Source: Selaginella moellendorffii (taxonomy: Eukaryota; Streptophyta; Lycopodiopsida; Selaginellales; Selaginellaceae). Taken from it: DNA of 64,000 nucleotides. The notes under the pieces are model-generated. The model worked only from the letters and a program-made list of their open reading frames with translations. It searched no databases and was not told the DNA's origin. Shown one piece after another: positions 56,560 through 64,000 of the stretch (its first letter is position 1; each line of letters begins with the position of its first letter). The position numbers and the translations under genes were made by a program. The stretch lies in assembly GCF_000143415.4 (NCBI RefSeq), contig NW_003314276.1, positions 2,562,184 through 2,626,183 of the forward strand, read 5' to 3'.

Positions 56560-56967
56560 CCAGGAACCTTTGGCCTTCCTAGCGAGCTCCCAGTGCAATG
56601 GTCATCCTTCTGATAGATTGTTGCAAGCTTTCAACTTCGAATGAAATGCCACCCATGGAAGAAATACTACTAAGCGTCATAGTAACTATTAAACTTGTCT
56701 ATCAATTTAAGCTGGAAGAGAAGCACGCATATCCTAGTGATATTTTGTCTCATGTTTTGGAGTAATATGTCATCTCGTTGATATATAGAATCCAGCTCCA
56801 AATTGACATTCGAAGAGTTGTTAAGATGAAATCTCATGATTTAACATCCTATCTATGCAGGCGATCCGAAACTGTGAAACCTTCATTTTATTCAAGAAAC
56901 TATTATAAGGTATTCCGTAAGCAAGTGTGAAGAACACTTAGCTAACAAAATCACGAGATTCATCCTT
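56560..56967. other. Intergenic, no feature seen
   Basis: About 400 bp of AT-rich spacer between the PPR pseudogene and the 3' end of the HAD phosphatase gene. It presumably holds the 3' UTR of the latter. Confidence 0.4.
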
Positions 56968-57597
56968 TTAACTTGTAAGCTTTGGGCGACTGATCGCCTT
57001 TGCAAGGTTGGATTCTAGCGTTGGCAGGGGCAACGCGAGCAGAGCAGGCCTCAAATCATCCTCGCCGGCAATTCTCTTGAGCAGCGGCAGCAAATCAAAC
57101 AAGACGCGATCGTCATCCCTGCTGCTGTTCCGAAACATGGGCACCACGATCCCGCTCTCGAGATTCATCTTGAACGAGTCCCGGAAATCGTCCACCCACA
57201 CCACCTTCCGCAACTCCCTCCCAAGCTTTGGACTGTTCAAGTCCTTGTAGTCCTTGATCTCCGAGCTCCCGCTGCAAGAGTCCCGAGCAAGCCATGTTGC
57301 CACAAATGATCCACTGGGATCAATCGCCTCCCTCATCTTCTCCACATAGGATTTCCTTCCGAGGCTAAACACCACCACCTCGTAAATCTCTGAGGCTTGC
57401 CGAAGGAAATCGTCCAGCCCTGGTCGCTTGGACACCCAAACGGGCTGCTCCTCGGAATCAAACTCCACCACGAAGTCGAAACACGCATGTAATTTAGCTT
57501 GCCTCGACGTAGCTATCAAAGTACCATCGAGATCAAGGATCAAAGTCGGCTTGCCTCGATCGCCAACGCGCTGTTCGCCAAGTTGAGCCATGAACAC
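56968..57597 (-). CDS. HAD-superfamily, FCP1/NIF-type phosphatase-like protein
   Basis: A single-exon frame of 209 residues. The HAD motif I is TLILDLDGTLIATS, the DxDGT of the FCP1/SCP (NLI-interacting factor) family whose first Asp is the phosphorylated nucleophile. Then come VSKRPGLDDFLRQASEIYEV and VVFSLGRKSYVEKM (in place of the usual FTAS motif), and motif IV-like KVVWVDDFRDSFKMN. Relatives remove phosphate from RNA polymerase II C-terminal repeats or act at organelle membranes; the substrate here is unknown. No signal or membrane segment is visible. A second start at 57591 (MAQLGEQ) is equally possible. It lies 107 bp downstream of the ATG6 stop on the same strand. Confidence 0.85.
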   Translation of the reverse strand: MFMAQLGEQRVGDRGKPTLILDLDGTLIATSRQAKLHACFDFVVEFDSEEQPVWVSKRPGLDDFLRQASEIYEVVVFSLGRKSYVEKMREAIDPSGSFVATWLARDSCSGSSEIKDYKDLNSPKLGRELRKVVWVDDFRDSFKMNLESGIVVPMFRNSSRDDDRVLFDLLPLLKRIAGEDDLRPALLALPLPTLESNLAKAISRPKLTS

Positions 57598-57704
57598 TGA
57601 GTATGAACCCTAAATGAGGTAGGATAGTACTTATTTTCAAAATGAAAAGGTTGGAAAGAATGTTATATATTGTCCTGATTTTATATACATCTGTAGTTTT
57701 CGCC

Positions 57705-59704
57705 TTATGTACTGATTGTGAGGGAGGAACTAACAGGGGACGTTGGTTGAAATAGTGTGTTCCCTATAAGCCAATACAATGACCATTTCAGATTACACAG
57801 CATAAATTTGAGAGCCTTTGTCCACTTCTCTGGTCGGTTGAAGCTTTGAGTGATTGCAAATCCTTCCACCTTGTCATTCTCAATCCTTCAAGACATGCCA
57901 AGATCAGAAAAGCGCTGCTGATACGAAGGACTTACAAGTAAGGTAGCGTGAAGCATTTGCCTGGGGCCACTCTAGCAGCCCGGTCCTTGGCATTTGCAAA
58001 ATCGGCAAACTCTTTCAGACATGCGAGGAAATAAACCATTGCTTTGTCAAAGTGCGTGCTCCAAAACAGATTTACTGGACCGTAGCTGCCACAAGAGAGT
58101 ATAAGTTACTCACAAAACACGAAAGTGAAAACTCACAGCTCGTATGTGTTTTTGCTATCAGCAATACAGGCATAACTTCCCATGGGAATCAATCTATACC
58201 TGCAAGCAGCAACACAAATTCAGAAGAAAGAAAAGGAAAAAGAAGTCTACATACGTAAAATTGAGTTGGCAATATTGTGCCATAGTGTGCAACAATAGAC
58301 ACGCCTGTCCCCAGGCGGCATTGATCTCATCCCATTCCACCTGATACAGGGACGGTCTCACAAAACAAGAAACAGAAAAATATGCTCTTACATGAACATT
58401 TGGAAGGCGGCCAAGCCGGAAATTGTTGATTGTTCCAAAATCACCGTCGTGACAAATGTAGAACGCCTCGTTCAGAACGTTTGCAGCTTTTAGCGCAGTC
58501 AATTGTGCACCTGCAACGTCAATCTTTGCCAAGACAGCGTCTCTCTCCTCCTGTAAGCAAGAATAAATACGAAACAAACATTTCAAGTTTATCTTTACCT
58601 GATGAACAGTGAGACGAAGTTTAAAGTTGTTGAAGTCGTGCCAGAATCTGGATGAGGTTTATCAGAAAGAAGAAAAGACAATACTGAGAAAAAACAGGCC
58701 TACCTTTGTTCCAATTCATCGAGATCTTTAAACTTGCGCTCATAGTCTTCCAGTTGCAACTTCACCTCCAGATTTTGTCGCTCAAGCTGCTCAATCGTCG
58801 CTTCAAGCTTTCTTTCTTCTTCAACCTGGAAAAGAAAAAGCACAATAAACTTAGTAAACTTCAATCGTCATGCAAGTATGCTCTTTACCGTAAACTCCTC
58901 CTCGCTCACTGAAGTCCGTTGCTCCTTCTCGAATCTATCAAGACAAGACTCGTATTCTTTTATGTCCTTGGTAACCTCTTCAATTTGTTTTTCCATCTCG
59001 TCAGACAAAACACGCATGCATTCGAGGCACAGGGGTTGATCCACCTAGCAAACCGAAGAACAGAAAGAACTATGTAAGAAAACCCATCCAGACTATAGAG
59101 ATGTAGACATCACAAACCTGAGTTTGTGCCGAAGCAATCTCGAAGACCCTCGTCAAGACATTCACACTAGCATTGAAGCTAGCGTTACTCGTCTGTGGCT
59201 GTGCTCCTCCGCCACTGGAATTTCCACTGCTTCCAGCCTGGCCTTCGCCAGACATATCGTTCCTATACATGGATGCTGCTGCGGAAGGCAACACAACAAA
59301 GGACTCTTCCATTGTTCTTCCGCCATGGTGGCTCTCAGCAGCTGCAAAATCGGATTTTGATTGCTAGCGAGGATCCAAGAGCTGAAAAGACAAACCTGGG
59401 GTTGGATAATAACCAGGAGTTGGATAATTCATCGCCCCTCGCGGCCTTGGAGGAGGATAGCCGGCTTTGTGCTTCGGCAAGAGCACGAACGATTGATCCA
59501 TTCTGCTCGCAGCTAGGACGCTCCCACTGCCGGCAGCTGCAACAAAGCAGAGCTTGGAATGAATCCATCGACAACCCAGCAGCCCTAACCTGAGACTCGC
59601 TCCGCGTAGGCATCCGCGCCAGAGATCACGAATGGATGCTTGCACATTTGACAGTACCATCGCGGCAGCGCTGGATCGCGCACCGCGACTTTGCCGCCTT
59701 CCAT
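57705..59704 (-). CDS. ATG6: Autophagy protein ATG6 / Beclin 1 (11 exons)
   Basis: A subunit of the class III PI3-kinase (VPS34) complex that starts autophagosome formation. Exons (minus strand): 59704-59590, 59536-59396, 59341-59118, 59044-58889, 58825-58704, 58647-58599, 58550-58392, 58340-58255, 58199-58137, 58085-57936 and 57885-57705; 481 residues, all phases agree. N-terminus: [11 protein letters not shown] (Cys pair) and [13 protein letters not shown], as in plant ATG6. A second MEESFVVLP lies near residue 95. The Cys pair CLECM (about 165) precedes a coiled coil (about 170-270). The evolutionarily conserved BARA-type domain follows: [62 protein letters not shown]. The C-terminus ([11 protein letters not shown]) is longer than usual. 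Fragments of this gene lie at 50360-50612 and 55400-55520. Confidence 0.95.
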
Positions 59705-59839
59705 CCTCCCTCTTTACTACATAAGCCCTAAGATGGGAATATTCTCCGCCCAAAATCAGATGCTTGTTACATTAGCTAGAATATTCTCCACAATTAAAAT
59801 AAGATGCCAACACTTCGTTAGCACAAGTTAGAATTTTCG

Positions 59840-61409
59840 CTAGCACACCGCCACCACTGTTGATGCTTCCTGCCGAACCGAGACTTCGCGATTCTTGAGT
59901 GCTTGTCTGAGCATTTTGTGAAGCTGAATGTTTGTTAGTTCCGCTACCTCAACCTGGAAAAATCGGTCAAAATCAAGCGTGAAGATGATAGAATCTAGAG
60001 TGAAGAACACTCACCTTGTTCTTCCAAGTCTTGACCTCTTTGGACAACTCGTCGTTGTTATGTCTACAACGCATGTAGTCGAGAGCTGTGGGACGAGGAG
60101 GCCCATCTTCTTCTTGCATATGCGCTACCACGGATTCGTGAAGCTTGCTCTACGAAAGAGAAGAGAGAACACCAAGGATAAGTTAGGCTGGAATAAGTTT
60201 GAGCTAGATTACCTTTTGAAAGGTCTCTGTTCTGATGTTGTCTCGTAAGCTTTCCAACAAAGGCTGGCGATCTTTGAGGAAACATTTGATGTTTGTTCCC
60301 CGATCCACAATGCCACCAAGCTTCCGCCGTGTTGTCTCCAGAGCCTTGGAATTCAGGACATCCGAGTTTGGTGTCAGTCTAGAGATTTTTTTCGAGAGAG
60401 ATTTTTCTCACTCGTACCTTGAGCGTTCTCTTGACCGCGCTCTTGAGGTCCCAGATCTCGTAAGTCCTGTCCCGTATCCTGGCGTGGAGCTGGACGTTTT
60501 GGATCTGAAGCTGATCGAAGTCGATGGCATGTAAGATGTCCTTGAGATCCTTTTTCGTGCTGAACTGGTGCTCGGCTTCCATGATCTCCATATGAAGCAA
60601 ATCATTCTTCTCTTGCAATTTGTCTCTCACATTTTGCTTTCTTCGCAGCTTGNNNNNNNNNNNNNNNNNNNNNNNNNNNNNNNNNNNNNNNNNNNNNNNN
60701 NNNNNNNNNNNNNNNNNNNNNNNNNNNNNNNNNNNNNNNNNNNNNNNNNNNNCAGACAAAGAAAAGCCAAGAACAAGCATTACCTCAACACATCTTCGGC
60801 ATAGATCACCTTTCCGGGATTGATCTCTGACAAAAGAATCACCTCCCTGTAGAAGCTGTTCTTCTCCTTCTTCGTTTCCCTCATGCCTCGCTTCACCTCA
60901 TTGTAAACAGCACCAAGATCATCGAGGCAGCGATCGTTCTCCGCTCGCAACTTCTCGACTTGATCAGTGAGATGTCCGCATTCTTCATCAGCGATCTCAA
61001 CTTTCTCCTCGGTGCTCATGGGAAGCGCCTCGGCTCTTTGCTTGGGTGGCGAGAGCGAAGGTATCTTTGGCGGCGACAAGAATCGTACTGTGGCTCTTGG
61101 CACCGGAGGACCATCGTGAAAAATCCGGAACGATCGTCTCGAGCTCCGGCGTAGTGCCTCGGCTGCCTCCTGTTCTTCCTTCTCAGTTTCTTCTTCTTCC
61201 ATCTTTTCCAGGTGAAGTTGCAAGCTCCCCTTGCGTGTCACAATCCTCTGGAAGAGAGAGGAAAAACTCACGAACAACGAAGCTAGAATCTGGAAAGAAC
61301 TTACCGATAGATGTTCCGAGAGTAGCGTATTTTCCATTCGCACTGCCTCTTGCTTCACCTGGAGCGCTTGCAGCTCCTTGTTCCTCTCCATGATCTCGTA
61401 CTGGTCCAT
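59840..61409 (-). CDS. CCDC113/CCDC96-type flagellar coiled-coil protein (gapped)
   Basis: Exons on the minus strand: 61409-61305, 61247-60784, a part lost in the 100-N gap, 60652-60418, 60344-60213, 60149-60015 and 59953-59840. Nearly the whole product is charged coiled coil. The conserved centre, HAIDFDQLQIQNVQLHARI followed by RDRTYEIWDLK, and the later MRCRHNNDELSKEVKTWKNKV, match the domain shared by CCDC113 (CFAP263) and CCDC96 (CFAP184), proteins of motile cilia and centriolar satellites. The first 100 residues are Glu-rich. In plants such proteins fit only species with swimming sperm. The stop lies 135 bp from the ATG6 start, same strand. The exact 5' start (61409 or a downstream ATG) is uncertain. 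Confidence 0.78.
60653..60752. other. Assembly gap (100 N)
   Basis: Exactly 100 undetermined bases, the conventional placeholder length, so the real gap size is unknown. It falls between exons 2 and 3 of the coiled-coil gene and hides the acceptor of exon 3, and possibly a whole exon. Confidence 0.98.
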
Positions 61410-61770
61410 GGCGATCTGCCCTAGCGGTCTCCTCGCTGGAAATCCCAGCTTCTTGGATCAATGCCGGCGGCCGGATCCACAAAACCTCATCGAAATACCC
61501 TACCGGGCGATGATCTCCCAGCTTGTGCGCTTGGATCGAGCTTGAGAAGCTGGAGCTCGCCTCGATCGTGTGGCGAAGATCCAGGGCTCTAGCGCGCCAT
61601 TAAACTCCCCTCTGGCGGTTTTACGCGCATCCGCTGGACGAATCTCGAGAAGCCACGTGGACTTCGTCAGCCCTAAGCTGGGCGCCGGCTGAATCGGCCG
61701 AAGCCACGTGTCACTGCCACATGTTTGTGCATTGTGTCCGAAGGAGCGAGCATCGCGTGGGAGTTTAGCT
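61410..61770. promoter_or_regulatory. Shared divergent upstream region
   Basis: 361 bp separate the start codons of the coiled-coil gene (minus) and the TMEM14-like gene (plus). It is GC-rich, with paired ACGT-core words (gccacgtgg at 61653 and gccacgtgtc at 61703) of the G-box type bound by plant bZIP and bHLH factors. No TATA box stands out. Both promoters must lie here or overlap the 5' UTRs. Confidence 0.5.
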
Positions 61771-62493
61771 ATGGAGGCGATTCTAGGGCTAAGAGCTCCG
61801 TCTAGGGCAATCGACGTGAAGACCGGGCTTTCTCCGCGCAGGATCGGCAATGCGAGCTCGAGCAGCCTCAAGATTGGCAATACGAGGGTGGGAGGCGTCA
61901 CAGATCTCCGCGTTGGCAGAAGCAATGGCAGGAAGAGGAGGATCGATGCGCTGCGATGCAGGGCGGGGCTGGAGGAGATTGCGCCAGCGACGGCGGCGGC
62001 GTATGGATTGACGCTTCTCAGTGGCGGATTCTTTGCCTGTGAGTCTTTGCAATGCGAGCTCTTGCATTTGGCAAGAATATAATTCTTTCTTCTTTGCAGA
62101 CTCGAGAACTGGCAGCAAGGGATCTCTTGTGGGTGGCCTCACTGGCGGCATCGCATTCGCGGTGGTAAGCAAATCTTTCTAGTCATAGCTAGCTCGTCCG
62201 GATGATCTATAGCTCGCTTATCTCCTTGGATCGTCTTTCAGGCGTATCTTTTGATGCTCAACCCCGACACGAAAGACCTCGCCAATGCCATAGGATTCGG
62301 CGTGGCATTTCTTTTCATCGCAGTTTTTGGTAATCACTCTCTCTTTGCTAGAAAGGACTTACAAATTCTAGATCACACAGGCATTCGTCTGGCAGCAACT
62401 CGACAGCCCATCCCGTCTGGATTGCTACTAGCAATCAGCATCGCAGCCTCGGTAGTGTTCGTCAATGCCTACTTCAGTGCCCGGCTGCTTTAG
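61771..62493 (+). CDS. TMEM14 / FAX-like plastid membrane protein
   Basis: Four exons (61771-62038, 62100-62164, 62242-62329, 62381-62493), 177 residues. The N-terminal 70 residues are rich in Ser, Arg and small residues and look like a plastid transit peptide. The rest carries the four short hydrophobic helices of the TMEM14 family (AAAYGLTLLSGGFFA; SLVGGLTGGIAFAVAYLLML; AIGFGVAFLFIAVF; LLLAISIAASVVFVNAYFSA) with the Gly-rich pattern GLTGG. The plant FAX members export fatty acids across the plastid inner envelope. Which member this is cannot be told without alignment. Divergent from the coiled-coil gene and convergent with the PPR gene. Confidence 0.88.
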
Positions 62494-62848
62494 GAGTGCT
62501 CCAAGTGTAATAAAAATCTAGCCAGCTCGAGAAACAGAGAAGAGAAGCTCTTGGTGGCCATCTCCAGGTAATGAAAGTGAGCTCTCTCTCTCTCTCTCCC
62601 CCTCAGGCAAGACTATTATTCTTTCCTTTTCTTTTCTTTCTAGCCAAAGCTAGCTAGCTTAGCGTTCTCTTGGAGTTTGTCTCTATAGCAATGGCTTGGC
62701 AAGATGGCGCAACCACAAGACATCGCAGCTACTGGTAAGCACATAAGTTCTTGCTAAAGCTTGTAATTTACAAAAATGTATACGTACTATACACAGGCCT
62801 ATCTGGATCTATCCGATGGACATCAAGAACACCGAGTATCAAGCTTGC
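62494..62848. other. Convergent intergenic region with CT repeat
   Basis: Contains the 3' UTRs of the TMEM14-like and PPR genes, a (CT)n microsatellite at about 62581-62598, and CT-rich runs to 62640. No coding signal. Confidence 0.5.
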
Positions 62849-64000
62849 TCAAGAACGAGACGAAGAACAAGGCCGCGAAGCAGGACCCGGCATGTCCTTG
62901 AGTCGGTCGTCGGCGAGCTTGTGAAGTATGGACACGGGAGGAACGTAGCCTCTGCCGGTCATCTCCAGGTAATAATAGTGAGCTCTGTCCATCCTGTTTG
63001 CTCCGATCATCCCATTGAGCAGTGCGTTGTAGGTGACGCGATCGGGCTTCCACCAGCGAGTCATCTCCTGGTACACTGCCTGTCCTTCGTTCACCTTGCC
63101 CGACTTGATGAGCGCGCTGATGATCGAGTTGTAGGCGTAAGGGTGCGGCATTCCTTCCTTCCTGATGGCGTTGAAAAGCGACACGGCCTCGTCGACCCGG
63201 TTCGCCTTGCAGAGATGGAAGATCAACCTGGTCCGCGTCTGGCTGTTTGCAACACCGCTCCTCTCCATCTCGTGAAAGAGCATGCAGCCACCTTCGAGCT
63301 TCCCCGACTTGCAGAGCCCGTCCACCAAGCTGCTGTAGACGAAGCTGTCCGGAGGTCAGCCTCTCTCCTTCATGTGCTGGAAGTATAGCGAGGCCTTGGT
63401 CAGCTGGCGGCGCTTGCAGAGGCCGGAGATGAGAGCCCCGTAGGTGACAACGTTTGCGGAGCACCGGCTGGAGCTCATGTCGTCCAAGACTCCACAGGCA
63501 GCGTCGGTGTTCCCGGCCTTGCAGAGCCCCGAGATGAGAATGTTGTACGTGTAGACGTCGGGCTTGCATCCGGCCTCGAGCATCTCGTCGAAGAAGGCCC
63601 GTGCTGCCTCAACGTCGCCACTCTTGCAAAGCCCGTCGATGAGGATGTTGTAAGTGATGGTGTCCGGGGTGCAAAACGCCTTCTTCATCTGGGCCAGCAT
63701 CTCCAGCGCACAGTCCATCTTCCTGGCCTTGCACAGGCCGTGGATGAGAGCGCTGTACACCACCTCGTTTGGAGCCAGGCCTCGAGCTTCCATCGACTTG
63801 AAGATCCGGACTGCCGCTCCAATCCTCCCGGCCTTGGAGAGGCCGTCGATCATGGTGCTGAGAGTTACCACGTCGGGAACGCAGCCGTGGGACGTCATCG
63901 TCTTGTAGACCGAGGAAGCTTGCGGGATTTTCCCGGTCTGGAGGAGTCCCCGGATGAGAGCAGTGTAGCAGACGGTGTCGAGAGCCAGTCCCCGCGAAGC
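62849..64000 (-). CDS. P-class pentatricopeptide repeat (PPR) protein, 5' end beyond window, internal stop
   Basis: PPR proteins bind organelle RNA, one base per repeat, and guide splicing, processing or translation in plastids or mitochondria. The minus frame is open from the right edge and shows about ten 35-residue P-type motifs (PDVVTLSTMIDGLSKAGR, PDTITYNILIDGLCKSGD, PDVYTYNILISGLCKAGN and others), ending PASRPCSSSRS at 62849. No intron. There is no E or DYW domain, so not an editing factor of that type. One TGA at 63356-63358 interrupts the sixth visible motif (HMKERG-stop-PPDSFVYSS), in the same frame on both sides; TGC (Cys) would be normal here. It is either a young pseudogene, a truncated protein, or a sequencing error. 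Confidence 0.85.

Noticed and set aside
62823-63569. Long Gln/Arg/His-rich frames on both strands over the PPR gene
   Set aside because: They are shadows of the GC-rich PPR frame; only the frame with 35-residue PPR periodicity makes sense.

Overview
This is a window of eukaryotic, plant nuclear DNA. The right end (50.7-64 kb) carries spliced genes with very short GT-AG introns (mostly 40-75 bp). The proteins are typically plant: a P-class PPR protein, plant-type ATG6/Beclin 1, a FAX-like TMEM14 protein and a Bet v 1/PR-10 protein. There is also a coiled-coil protein of the cilia/flagella-associated CCDC113/CCDC96 type. Plant type, tiny introns and a sperm-flagellum gene together suggest a seedless vascular plant; Selaginella is my best guess (inference). 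A 100-N run at 60653-60752 shows it is a draft scaffold.

From 1 to 50 kb the window is almost entirely nested transposable elements. A TRIM (family A) lies at 2918-3512. A 96-bp tandem array (about 3.8-10.2 kb) is split by a complete, degenerate Ty3/gypsy chromovirus (4340-9928, minus strand, TSD cttag). A MULE-like transposase relic (about 12.2-26.2 kb) is split by an 11.25-kb Ty3/gypsy element (13937-25190, TSD actcc). That element has the order ORF1, gag, pol, extra ORF, and carries a foreign LTR/PBS/gag piece inside its integrase. From 27 to 49 kb there is a patchwork of a second chromovirus family (family A LTRs of about 2 kb with an internal minisatellite) and a third LTR family (C). 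Two TRIM families have inserted into these, mostly with visible target-site duplications.

From 50.3 kb the character changes abruptly to compact genes. Left to right: an ATG6 exon fragment (pseudogene), topoisomerase III alpha (+), a PR-10 protein (-, overlapping the TOP3A tail), a patch of PR-10, ATG6 and PPR pseudogene pieces, an FCP1/NIF-type HAD phosphatase (-), ATG6 (-), a CCDC113/96-like gene (-, with the gap), a TMEM14/FAX gene (+, divergent from the previous one) and a PPR gene (-, running off the right edge, with one in-frame stop). The genes serve unrelated housekeeping roles (DNA topology, autophagy, lipid transport, flagellar structure, organelle RNA processing). I see no sign that they form one pathway.

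Exon boundaries were joined by hand from reading frame, GT/AG sites and family conservation. LTR boundaries come from TG..CA ends and target-site duplications. Identities quoted are eye counts.
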